Part shown: positions 1 to 7,675 of the stretch, one piece after another | How positions within the stretch are numbered: position 1 is the stretch's first letter | Layout of the letters: the number at the start of each line of letters is the position of its first letter | DNA from: DATLLN01 sp963720885 | Lineage (GTDB): Bacteria > Actinomycetota > Thermoleophilia > Gaiellales > JAICJC01 | Length of the DNA: 64,000 nt | Assembly: GCA_963720885.1 (NCBI GenBank) | Contig: CAVRGW010000005.1 | Span: 124,001 to 188,000 of the forward strand | Reading direction: 5' to 3' | Position numbers and translations under genes: made by a program | The notes under the pieces: model-generated | The model's input: the letters and a program-made list of their open reading frames with translations, nothing else | The model's database searches: none | Told to the model about the DNA's origin: nothing

Positions 1-855
1 GCCGAGATGCTCAAGGGCGGCGTCATCATGGACGTCACCGACGCCGAACAGGCGCGGATCGCCGAGGACGCGGGCGCGTGCGCCGTGATGGCGCTGGAGC
101 GCGTGCCCGCCGACATCCGCCGCGACGGCGGCGTCGCGCGGATGGCCGACCCGACCAAGATCCGCGAGATCCAGGAGGCCGTGACGATCCCCGTGATGGC
201 CAAGGCCCGGATCGGCCACTTCGTCGAGGCGCAGGTGCTGCAGGCGCTCGAGGTCGACTACATCGACGAGTCCGAGGTGCTGACGCCGGCCGACGAGAGC
301 CACCACATCGACAAGTGGAAGTTCACCGTGCCGTTCGTGTGCGGCGCGACCAACCTGGGCGAGGCGCTGCGGCGCGATCGCCGAGGGCGCGGCGATGATC
401 CGCACCAAGGGCGAGGCGGGCACCGGCAACGTCGTCGAGGCGGTGCGCCACATGCGCTCGATCCTCGGCGAGATCAAGCGGCTGCAGGCGATGGACGAGG
501 ACGAGCTGTACGCCGCCGCCAAGGACCACTCGCGCGCCCTACGAGCTGGTGCAAGCTGGTCGCCGAGCACGGCCGCCTGCCGGTCGTCAACTTCACCGCC
601 GGCGGGCATCGCGACGCCGGCCGACGCGGCGCTGATGATGCAGCTGGGCGCCGACGGCGTGTTCGTCGGCTCGGGCATCTTCAAGAGCGGCGACCCGGCC
701 GAGCGCGCGGCGCGCCATCGTCAAGGCGACCACGCACTTCGACGACCCGGCAGATGCGTGGCCGAGGTGTCGACCGGGCTCGGCGAGCGCGATGGTCGGC
801 ATCGAGATCGCAGACGCTCGGCGAGGCCGGGCTGCTGCAGACGCGTGGCTGGTAA
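1..855 (+). CDS. pdxS: Pyridoxal 5'-phosphate synthase lyase subunit PdxS (5'-truncated, frameshifted)
   Basis: PdxS builds pyridoxal 5'-phosphate from ribose 5-phosphate, glyceraldehyde 3-phosphate and ammonia delivered by PdxT, as a cytosolic dodecamer. The window opens inside the gene at AEMLKGGVIMDV, so the first ~20 residues are missing. Family signatures follow: ALERVPADIR, MAKARIGHFVEAQ, DYIDESEVLTPAD, then in other frames GTGNVVEAVRHMRSI, LPVVNFTAGG, TPADAALMMQLGADGVFVGS and the terminal RGW before TAA. The match to one protein needs about six single-base shifts (near 380, 537, 553, 608, 712 and 750). Because the pieces rebuild a complete family sequence, sequencing error is more likely than a pseudogene. 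Confidence 0.9.
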   Translation, partial: AEMLKGGVIMDVTDAEQARIAEDAGACAVMALERVPADIRRDGGVARMADPTKIREIQEAVTIPVMAKARIGHFVEAQVLQALEVDYIDESEVLTPADESHHIDKWKFTVPFVCGATNLGEALRRDRRGRGDDPHQGRGGHRQRRRGGAPHALDPRRDQAAAGDGRGRAVRRRQGPLARPTSWCKLVAEHGRLPVVNFTAGGHRDAGRRGADDAAGRRRRVRRLGHLQERRPGRARGAPSSRRPRTSTTRQMRGRGVDRARRARWSASRSQTLGEAGLLQTRGW

Positions 856-1454
856 GCGTCGGCGTGCTCGCCCTCCAGGGGGCGTTTCGCGAGCACGTGC
901 CGGGCGCTCGCCGACGTCGGGCTGGACGCGGTCGAGGTGCGCCTGCCGACGAGCTCGACGGCGCTGACGGGCCTGGTCATCCCCGGCGGCGAGTCGACGA
1001 CGATGACCAAGCTGATCGACGGCCTACGGGCTGGAGACGCCGATCCGCGACCTGCACGCCGCCGGGGTGCCGCTGTTCGGCACGTGCGCCGGCATGATCC
1101 TGCTGGCCCGCGACGCCGTCGACGGCCTGCCCGACCAGCGCTACCTCGGCCTGATCGACATCGGTCGTGCGGCGCAACGCGCTTCGGCCGCCAGGTGGCC
1201 AGCTTCGAGGCGCCGACTCGAGCTGCGTCGGCGATCCCGAGCCGCTGACCGGCGTGTTCATCCGGGCGCCGCTGGATCGAGCGGGTGGGGGAGGGCGTCG
1301 AGGTACTCGCCGAGCACGACGGCCATCCGGTCGCCGCCCGCCAGGGCGACGTCCTGGTCACGGCGTTCCATCCGGAGCTGACCGGCCGACCGGCGCCTGC
1401 ACCGCGGTTCGCCGAGATGGTCGGTGCGGGCACGACCGGGAGGTGGCGGCATGA
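852..1454 (+). CDS. pdxT: PLP synthase glutaminase subunit PdxT (frameshifted)
   Basis: PdxT hydrolyses glutamine and channels ammonia to PdxS. Visible pieces are VGVLALQGAFREHV at the start, the glycine-rich GLVIPGGESTTMTKLIDG, the nucleophile elbow PLFGTCAGMILLA (active-site Cys), and VLVTAFHPELTG with the C-terminal catalytic His-x-Glu. The pieces lie in three frames, so several indels between 895 and 1420 must be assumed. The start is blurred: no ATG or GTG sits at the expected place, and 852 abuts the pdxS stop; GTG at 864 is in frame but would cut into the first strand. The TGA at 1452-1454 overlaps the yebC ATG. Confidence 0.85.
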
Positions 1455-2203
1455 GCGGCCACTCCAAGTGGTCGACGATCAAGCGCAAGAAGGGCGCCGA
1501 GGATGCCAAGCGCGGCAAGCTGTTCACGAAGCTGACGCGCGGCGATCATCGTGGCCGCCAAGGAGGGCGGCCCTGATCCCGAGTCGAACGCGCCGCTCGC
1601 CACCGCGATCGCAAAGGCCCGGTCGTACTCGATGCCGAAGGACAACATCGAGCGCGCCATCAGCCGCGCGACGGGCGGCGGCGAGGGCTCCGACGCCTAC
1701 GAGTCGATCACCTACGAGGGCTACGGCCCGGAGGGCGTCGCCATCATCGTCGAGGCGCTGACCGACAACCGCAACCGCACGGCCGCCGACGTTCGCAGCA
1801 TCTTCACCAAGCACAACTCGAGCCTCGGCGAGCCGGGCTCGGTGGCGTGGCAGTTCGAGCGCAAGGGCGTCGTCATGCTGCCGGCCGACGGCATCGCCGA
1901 GGACGACGTCATGCTGACCGCCGCCGACGCGGGCGCCGAGGACGTGGTCGAGGAGGGCGAGTCTGGCGCGTCACGACCGACGCCGCCGACCTCGCAGCCG
2001 TCCGCGACGCGCTCGAGGCCGCCGAGCTGCCGATCGAGTCCGCCGAGCTGACGATGGTGCCGAAGACGACCGTCGAGCTCGACGAGGACGCGGCGCGCAA
2101 GCTGCTGCGCCTGATCGATGCTCTGGAGGACAACGACGACGTCCAGGACGTCTACGCCAACTTCGACATCTCCGACGCCGTACTGGAGGCCGTTGCCGGC
2201 TAG
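1451..2203 (+). CDS. yebC: YebC/TACO1-family protein (frameshifted)
   Basis: YebC/TACO1 proteins are cytosolic factors, annotated as transcriptional regulators and linked in recent work to translation of proline-rich stretches. The ATG overlaps the pdxT stop (ATGA). The N-terminus MSGHSKWSTIKRKKGAEDA is diagnostic, followed by GKLFTKLTR, PLATAIAKARSYSMPKDNIERA, YEGYGPEGVAIIVEALTDNR and the C-terminal DVYANFDI. One extra base near 1542 and one missing base near 1962 split it over three frames; joined, it is about 250 residues, normal for the family. It stands just ahead of ruvCAB, the usual actinobacterial order. Confidence 0.9.
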
Positions 2204-2206
2204 TGC

Positions 2207-2974
2207 CTAGCGCGGCGCGCCGGTTGCGGCCGGCGCGTCGGTCTTGTCGGGCATCGCCGGGCGGTGCTTGAGCACGTAGCGCACGGCCAGGTACAGCGCG
2301 GCGATGCCGACGACCACCAGCGCGATGGTCCCCAGCGCGCCGCTCGAGCTGCCGAACCCGTCGACCAGCCGCTGCACCGATGCCGAGAAGGTGTAGCCCA
2401 GCAGGCCAACGGTGACAGCCCAGATGGCGGCGCCGATCCCGTCGGCGACGATGTACCGGATCAGCGACATCTCCGTGGATCCGCTGATGATCGCCACCTT
2501 GGTGCGGATGCCCGCGATCAGCCGCGACACGACGACGGCGCGGGTGCCGTACTGGCGCATGAACTGGTGGACTGACGAGTCCGCGTGGACGCCGAATCGG
2601 TGGAGGATCCGCGGGCCGGCGACCCGGCCGATCAGGAAGGCGCACGCGTCGCCGAGCACGGCGAACGCCCAGGCGACGGCGATCACCAGCGGCAGGCTGA
2701 AGTGCGAGGTTGCCGCCGCCGCGCCGGCGGACGCCAGCAGCAGCACGATCTCGCCGGACGAGGGGAGGCCGAAGCTGTCGCCGAACGCGCCGACCGCAAC
2801 GCCCAGGTAGCCATAGTCGTTGATCAGCTCGGATGCCTTCGGCGTCTCCACCGACTTGAAGGTCAGCACCAGCACGCCGGCAGCGGCGCCCAGCGCGGCG
2901 GCAAGCGCCGCCAGCCGCACCACGGGCGGCACCCACCAGCGACCTGACTGCGTGGCGTCCATACGCCAGGCCAT
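2207..2974 (-). CDS. DedA/SNARE-associated family membrane protein
   Basis: A 255-residue polytopic membrane protein of the DedA (VTT-domain) family, which includes undecaprenyl-phosphate and phospholipid flippases. After an N-terminal membrane segment come SELINDYGYLGVAVGAFGD, the family-typical FGLPSSGEIVLLLASAGAAA, GDACAFLIGRVAG and SRLIAGIRTKVAIISGSTEM, then two C-terminal hydrophobic segments and a charged tail. The ATG at 2974 is chosen because the longer reading would run into the ruvC promoter; ATG 2962 is an alternative. It is the only minus-strand gene in the yebC-ruv string and ends 3 bases after the yebC stop. The transported lipid cannot be told from sequence. Confidence 0.85.
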   Translation of the reverse strand: MAWRMDATQSGRWWVPPVVRLAALAAALGAAAGVLVLTFKSVETPKASELINDYGYLGVAVGAFGDSFGLPSSGEIVLLLASAGAAAATSHFSLPLVIAVAWAFAVLGDACAFLIGRVAGPRILHRFGVHADSSVHQFMRQYGTRAVVVSRLIAGIRTKVAIISGSTEMSLIRYIVADGIGAAIWAVTVGLLGYTFSASVQRLVDGFGSSSGALGTIALVVVGIAALYLAVRYVLKHRPAMPDKTDAPAATGAPR

Positions 2975-3043
2975 GCTACCGGGGGCGTGTTCGAGCCCGG
3001 TTGCGGGGCAAACGCGTGTTCGCTCGACGTCCGCCTCCGCCGG

Positions 3044-3049
3044 TAGACT
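3044..3049 (+). promoter_or_regulatory. -10 box (TAGACT) of ruvC
   Basis: TAGACT lies 10 bases before the ruvC ATG. The identical hexamer stands 6-9 bases before the starts of rel (23054), the PH-domain gene (25285) and corA (31304-31309, minus). A start site about 7 bases downstream would make the mRNA leaderless or nearly so. No convincing -35 box is visible. Confidence 0.55.
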
Positions 3050-3059
3050 GACGCCGCAG

Positions 3060-3560
3060 ATGAGGGTGCTCGGGATCGATCCAGGCACGGCCGCGACTGG
3101 CTACGGCGTGGTCGATGCCGAGGGCCCGCGGATGCGGGCGGTGGAGCGCGGCGTGATCACCACGCCGGCGCGGCAGCCGCTGGAGCAGCGGCTGGCCGAG
3201 ATCCATGCCCGGGTCGCCGAGCTGATCGGGCGGCTGGCGCCGGACTCGGTGGCGCTCGAGGATCTCTACATCGGCGGCAACCCGCGCACCGTGCTGTCGG
3301 TCGGGCACGCCCGCGGTGCGGTGCTCGCCGCCTGCGGCTCGGCCGGGCTGTCGGCCGCCGGGTATCCACCCGCCGAGGTCAAGTCCAGCGTGTGCGGCTT
3401 CGGCCGCGCGGACAAGCTCCAGGTGCAGCGGATGGTCGGCGCGATGCTGGCGCTTGACCTGAGCGGCGACCCCGACCACGCCACAGACGCCCTGGGCGTG
3501 GCCATCTGCCACGCCGTGCGGTCGGCCGGCGCCCGCCGGCTGCAGGCGGCCGCCCGATGA
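3060..3560 (+). CDS. ruvC: Holliday junction endonuclease RuvC
   Basis: RuvC cuts Holliday junctions symmetrically, guided by RuvAB. The 166-residue protein has normal length. The RNase H-fold metal site is visible: D7 in VLGIDPGTAATGYGVV, E67 in ALEDLYIGGN, then H140 and D143 in DHATDALGVAICHA; the His in the third position is the version known from Thermus RuvC. NPRTVLSVGHARGAVL is also typical. The ATG at 3060 sits 10 bases after a TAGACT -10 box, and the TGA overlaps ruvA (ATGA). It starts the ruvCAB transcript. Confidence 0.95.
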   Translation: MRVLGIDPGTAATGYGVVDAEGPRMRAVERGVITTPARQPLEQRLAEIHARVAELIGRLAPDSVALEDLYIGGNPRTVLSVGHARGAVLAACGSAGLSAAGYPPAEVKSSVCGFGRADKLQVQRMVGAMLALDLSGDPDHATDALGVAICHAVRSAGARRLQAAAR

Positions 3561-4132
3561 TCGCGTCGCTCCGCGGCACGGTGCTGGAGCGGCGCGCCGG
3601 ACAGGTCGTGCTGGACGTCGGCGGCGTCGGCTACCTACTGCAGACGACCTCGTCGGCGGCGCGGACGTCGGTGCCTGGCGAGGAGGTCACGCTCGTCACC
3701 CACCTCAACGTGCGGGAGGACGCGCTGACGCTGTACGGCTTCGCCGAGTCGGCCGAGCGGGCGATGTTCGAGCTGCTGCTGGGTGTGTCCGGCGTCGGCC
3801 CCAAGGCGGCGCTGGCCATCGTTTCCGGGTACGCGCCCGACCAGATTCGGCGGGCGATCGCCACGTCCGACCACGCCCTGTTCACGAGCATCTCCGGGAT
3901 CGGCAAGCGCACGGCCGAGCGCGTGGTGATCGACCTCAAGGACAAGATCGGCGCGCTGCCCACAGCCGAGGAGCCGGCACCGTCGGCGCCCGCCGGCGGC
4001 CACACCGCGGCGCGTGATGCGCTGGTCGGGTTGGGCATGTCCGTCAACGAGGCCGAGACCGCGCTGCGCGACGTGGACGAGGAGCTTCCGGTCGAGGAGC
4101 GAATCCGGCTGGCACTGGCAGGCGCAGTATGA
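3557..4132 (+). CDS. ruvA: Holliday junction branch migration subunit RuvA
   Basis: RuvA tetramers bind the four-way junction and load RuvB rings. The 191-residue protein has the N-terminal OB fold (MIASLRGTVLERRAGQVVLDVGG region), two helix-hairpin-helix motifs (LLGVSGVGPKAALAIVSG and ISGIGKRTAERVVIDLKDK, about residues 74-125), an Ala/Pro linker and the C-terminal RuvB-contact domain (ARDALVGLGMSVNEAETAL). It overlaps ruvC and ruvB by 4 bases each, so the three are translationally coupled. Confidence 0.96.
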   Translation: MIASLRGTVLERRAGQVVLDVGGVGYLLQTTSSAARTSVPGEEVTLVTHLNVREDALTLYGFAESAERAMFELLLGVSGVGPKAALAIVSGYAPDQIRRAIATSDHALFTSISGIGKRTAERVVIDLKDKIGALPTAEEPAPSAPAGGHTAARDALVGLGMSVNEAETALRDVDEELPVEERIRLALAGAV

Positions 4133-5154
4133 GCACCCAGGCAGACCGCATCCCCGATCCGATGCTCGCCCCCGGCGAGGAGGAACTCGACCGCACGCTG
4201 CGGCCGCAGCGGCTGGCGGAGTTCGTCGGCCAGGACGGGGTCAAGGAGCAGCTGGAGATCTTCATCGCCGCCGCCAAGGCGCGCAACGAGCCCTGCGAGC
4301 ACGTCCTGCTGGCCGGCCCGCCGGGGCTCGGCAAGACGTCGCTGGCCGGGATCATCGCCGCCGAGATGGGCTCGGTGCTGCGGGTGATGTCCGGCCCGGC
4401 GGTCGACCGCAAGGCGGACATGGCATCGATCCTGACCGCGCTCGAGCCCAGCGACGTGCTGTTCATCGACGAGATCCACCGCCTCAACCGAGCGATCGAG
4501 GAGCTGCTCTATCCGGCGATGGAGGACGGCTGCATCGACATCGTGATCGGCCAGGGCCCGGGCGCGCACTCGATCCGCCTCGACCTGGCGCCGTTCACGC
4601 TGGTCGGCGCGACCACCCGCACCGGCCTTTTGACCACGCCGCTGCGCGACCGTTTCGGGATCACGCACCGGCTCGACCACTACCGGCCGGACGAGATCGA
4701 GCTGATCGTCCGCCGCTCGGCGCGGATCCTGAACGTCGAGATCGACGAGGCGGGGTGCACCGAGATCGCCCAGCGCTCGCGCGGCACTCCGCGGATCGCC
4801 AACCGCATCCTCCGCCGCGTTCGCGACTACGCCCAGGTGCGCCGCGACGGGGCGATCGACGGCGAGGTGGCGCTGGAGGCGCTCGACCTGTTCGAGGTCG
4901 ACCGCGCCGGGCTGGAGCGGATCGACCGCGAGATCCTGCGGGCCGTCGCCGTCACCTTCGAGGGCGGCCCGGTCGGGCTGTCGACGCTGGCGGTGGCGAT
5001 CGGCGAGGAGTCCGACACGCTCGAGGACGTCTACGAGCCCTACCTGCTGCAGCTCGGGCTGCTCAAGCGGACGCCCCGCGGCCGGGTCGTCACGGCGGCG
5101 GCGTACGCGCACCTGGGGCTGCCGGCCCCGGCACGCGACCCGCGCCTGTTCTGA
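4129..5154 (+). CDS. ruvB: Holliday junction DNA helicase RuvB
   Basis: RuvB is the AAA+ motor that drives branch migration. In 341 residues it shows Walker A GPPGLGKT (about residues 63-70), Walker B LFIDEIH (111-117), sensor 1 region TLVGATTRTGLLTTPLRDRF, the arginine-finger and sensor 2 region RGTPRIANRILRRVRDYAQV, and a winged-helix C-terminus ending PAPARDPRLF. The ATG overlaps the ruvA stop. Full length and no anomalies. Confidence 0.97.
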   Translation: MSTQADRIPDPMLAPGEEELDRTLRPQRLAEFVGQDGVKEQLEIFIAAAKARNEPCEHVLLAGPPGLGKTSLAGIIAAEMGSVLRVMSGPAVDRKADMASILTALEPSDVLFIDEIHRLNRAIEELLYPAMEDGCIDIVIGQGPGAHSIRLDLAPFTLVGATTRTGLLTTPLRDRFGITHRLDHYRPDEIELIVRRSARILNVEIDEAGCTEIAQRSRGTPRIANRILRRVRDYAQVRRDGAIDGEVALEALDLFEVDRAGLERIDREILRAVAVTFEGGPVGLSTLAVAIGEESDTLEDVYEPYLLQLGLLKRTPRGRVVTAAAYAHLGLPAPARDPRLF

Positions 5155-5167
5155 CAGACTTCGCCGG

Positions 5168-5563
5168 ATGGTGCTGACGGCGCTGCGCAACCACCGCCAG
5201 TGGGTGGTGCTGATCGTGCTGGCGGCCGTCGTGCTGGCGGTTGCCGCGGTGATCAGCCTGCGGCTGGTCGAGAAGGTGTCGAAGGGGCCGGCGTTCCAGG
5301 CCTCGGCGACCTTTCTGCGCGCAAACCCGATTGCGCGCCAGCAGCTCGGCGTCGTCTCGGGCTTCGGCGTCGGCGTCGCCGGCGACGTCACCGAGGAGGG
5401 AGCGGGCGGGTCGGCGCACCTGAGTTTCCAGGTGCTCGGCTCCTGGCGCAACGGCCGGGCGTCGATCACGGCGGTCAAGCGCCATGACCGGTGGTGGGTG
5501 TCTCAGGCGACGCTGAACGTCGACGGGCAGACGTTCGACCTGCCGGCGCCCGTGGTCCCCTGA
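5168..5563 (+). CDS. Small membrane-anchored protein, Coa1-like
   Basis: A 131-residue protein with a short cytoplasmic start, one strong membrane helix at about residues 12-33 (WVVLIVLAAVVLAVAAVISL) and an extracytoplasmic domain. That domain has the strand pattern of the cytochrome-oxidase assembly factor Coa1 family: a phosphorylase-like helix ASATFLRANPIARQQLG, a glycine-rich VSGFGVGVAGDV, then HLSFQVLGSWRNGRASITAVKRHDRWWVSQATLNVDG. The Coa1 assignment rests on this pattern only. Its TGA overlaps the queA ATG (TGATG), so it is probably co-transcribed with the ruv-queA-tgt string; no functional link to queuosine is evident. Confidence 0.6.
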   Translation: MVLTALRNHRQWVVLIVLAAVVLAVAAVISLRLVEKVSKGPAFQASATFLRANPIARQQLGVVSGFGVGVAGDVTEEGAGGSAHLSFQVLGSWRNGRASITAVKRHDRWWVSQATLNVDGQTFDLPAPVVP

Positions 5564-6567
5564 TGCGCACGGACGAGCTCGACTACGAGCTGCCGCCCGG
5601 CCTGATCGCGCAGCACCCGGCGTCGCCGAGGGACAGCGCCCGGCTGCTGGTCTCCGACCGCGGCGCGGCGATCCGCCACCGCACGTTCTCCGACCTGCCC
5701 GACGAGCTGTGGGACGAGGATCTGGTCGTGATCAACGACACCCGTGTACTGCCCGCGCGGCTGCGCGCGCGGCGGGCCACCGGCGGCTCGGCCGAGGTGC
5801 TGCTGCTGGAGCCGGCCGGTGACGGTCGCTGGCAGGCGCTCGTCCGCCCGTATCGCAGGCTGCGCGACGGCGAGCGGCTGTCGGCCGGCGCGCTGGAGAT
5901 CGAGGTCGTCGAGCACCTGGGCGAGGGCCGGGCGCTCGTCCGGCCGGTGGCGGAAGGGTCGCTGGAGGAGGCGCTGCGATCGGCGGGCGAGATGCCGCTG
6001 CCGCCCTACATCACCGAGCCGCTGGCCGATCCCGACGAGTACCAGACCGTCTACGCGCGCGACCCGGGCTCGGCCGCGGCGCCGACGGCGGGGCTGCACT
6101 TCACACCCGACCTGCTGGAGCGCCTTCGCCGCTCGCACGAGGTCGTGTCCGTCACGCTGGACGTCGGGCTCGACACGTTCCGGCCGGTGGCCGAGGCCGA
6201 CCTCGATGGCCACCGTATCCACACCGAGAGCTACCGGGTCGATCCGGCGGCCGCCGGATCGATCCGCGGCGCGCTGGACGCCGGGCGCCGCGTGGTCGCC
6301 GTCGGCACGACCACGGTGCGCGTGCTGGAAACGGTGTTCGGCGAGGATGCCGGGCCGCTGGAGGGGCGCACGGGGCTGATGATCCAACCCGGCCATCGCT
6401 TTCGCGCCGTCGACGTGATGCTGACCAACTTCCACCTTCCGCGATCGACCCTGCTGGCTCTGGTGATGGCGTTCGCCGGGGTCGAGCGGACGCGTGAGAT
6501 CTACCGCACGGCGATCGCCGAGCGGTATCGCTTCTACAGCTTCGGAGACGCATGCCTGCTGACGTGA
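5563..6567 (+). CDS. queA: S-adenosylmethionine:tRNA ribosyltransferase-isomerase QueA
   Basis: QueA transfers and isomerises the ribosyl group of SAM onto preQ1-modified tRNA to form epoxyqueuosine. The 334-residue protein begins MRTDELDYELPPGLIAQHPA and contains the family blocks DLVVINDTRVLPARL, PLPPYI, YQTVYARDPGSAAAPTAGLHFT, LDVGLDTFRPV, GTTTVRVLE and NFHLPRSTLLALVMAFAG. Its last 16 bases overlap the start of tgt, which acts earlier in the same pathway. Confidence 0.96.
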   Translation: MRTDELDYELPPGLIAQHPASPRDSARLLVSDRGAAIRHRTFSDLPDELWDEDLVVINDTRVLPARLRARRATGGSAEVLLLEPAGDGRWQALVRPYRRLRDGERLSAGALEIEVVEHLGEGRALVRPVAEGSLEEALRSAGEMPLPPYITEPLADPDEYQTVYARDPGSAAAPTAGLHFTPDLLERLRRSHEVVSVTLDVGLDTFRPVAEADLDGHRIHTESYRVDPAAAGSIRGALDAGRRVVAVGTTTVRVLETVFGEDAGPLEGRTGLMIQPGHRFRAVDVMLTNFHLPRSTLLALVMAFAGVERTREIYRTAIAERYRFYSFGDACLLT

Positions 6568-7658
6568 TCGGGTCGTTCGATCTCGTGGCGACGGACGGCG
6601 ACGCCCGATCAGGCGTGCTGCACACCGCGCACGGGCCGGTGGCCACGCCGGCGTTCATGCCCGTCGGCACCAAGGCCAGCGTCAAGGCGATGCTCCCGGC
6701 CGAGCTGCGGGCACTGGGCACCGAGATCGTGCTGGGCAACACCTACCACCTGCACTTCCGGCCGGGCGAGGAGCTGATCGCCGAGCTCGGCGGCCTGCAC
6801 CGCTTCATGGCATGGGACGGGCCGATTCTCACCGACTCGGGCGGCTTCCAGGTGTTCTCCCTGCGGCATACCGCCGACCGGGTGGACGACGACGGCGTCT
6901 GGTTCAGGTCGGTGTACGACGGCGGCAGGCACCGGTTCACGCCGGAGCTGGCCATGGCGGTGCAGCGGAGCCTGGGCTCCGACATCGCGATGGCGTTCGA
7001 CGAGTGCACGCGCGCGGACGTCGGGCCGGAGGAACTCGCCGCGGCCGTGCGCCGCACCTCGCTTTGGGCGCGCCGCTCGCGGGAAGCCGAGATGGCGCCC
7101 GGTCAGCTCGTGTTCGGGATCTCGCAGGGCGCCACCGACATGGCGCTGCGCGAGCGGAGCGTCGCCGACATCCTCGACATCGGGTTCGACGGCTATGCGA
7201 TCGGCGGCCTGTCGGTGGGCGAGGAGCGCGGCGTGATGCTGCGCACCGTCTCCGCCACCACGGCCATGATGCCGGCCGACCGGCCCCGCTACTTCATGGG
7301 GATCGGCGACCCGGAGGGCGTGGTGGAGATGATCGCGCGGGGCGTGGACATGTTCGACTGTGTGCTGCCAACGCGGCTCGGCCGCACGGGCGCCGCGCTG
7401 GTGCCCGGCGGGCGGATCAACCTGCGCAACGCCCGGTTCGCCCGGGACGAGGCACCGCTGGTCGAGGGCTGCACGTGCCCGGCCTGCACGACGTTCTCGC
7501 GGGCGTACATCAGGCACCTGATCACGCAAGAGGAAATCGTCGGGTTGCGGCTGCTGACGCTGCACAACCTGCACACCGTGATCGCACTCACTCAAACCGC
7601 TCGCGAGTCGATCATTGCAGGAAGGTTCGCAGCGTTCCGCGAATCTGAGCCCTGCTGA
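6552..7658 (+). CDS. tgt: tRNA-guanine transglycosylase
   Basis: Tgt exchanges guanine-34 of GUN-anticodon tRNAs for preQ1 in queuosine synthesis. In 368 residues it shows GNTYHLHFRPG, the substrate-binding Asp95 in ILTDSGGFQVFSL, GGLSVGE, the nucleophile block MFDCVLPTRLGRTG, and the zinc site CTCPACTTFSRAYIRHL with a following His. No queuosine precursor genes lie in the window, so preQ1 may be made elsewhere or salvaged. Confidence 0.96.
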   Translation: MPADVIGSFDLVATDGDARSGVLHTAHGPVATPAFMPVGTKASVKAMLPAELRALGTEIVLGNTYHLHFRPGEELIAELGGLHRFMAWDGPILTDSGGFQVFSLRHTADRVDDDGVWFRSVYDGGRHRFTPELAMAVQRSLGSDIAMAFDECTRADVGPEELAAAVRRTSLWARRSREAEMAPGQLVFGISQGATDMALRERSVADILDIGFDGYAIGGLSVGEERGVMLRTVSATTAMMPADRPRYFMGIGDPEGVVEMIARGVDMFDCVLPTRLGRTGAALVPGGRINLRNARFARDEAPLVEGCTCPACTTFSRAYIRHLITQEEIVGLRLLTLHNLHTVIALTQTARESIIAGRFAAFRESEPC

Positions 7659-7675
7659 CTATCCTTCGATGGTTC

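Noticed and set aside
1..2203. pdxS, pdxT and yebC as pseudogenes
   Set aside because: The broken pieces conserve all signatures with no missense decay, so sequence error is the better explanation.
3631..5478. 615-residue minus-strand ORF across ruvA and ruvB
   Set aside because: It is the complement of two well-conserved genes, rich in Arg/Asp/His as expected for a GC-rich shadow, and has no family signature.
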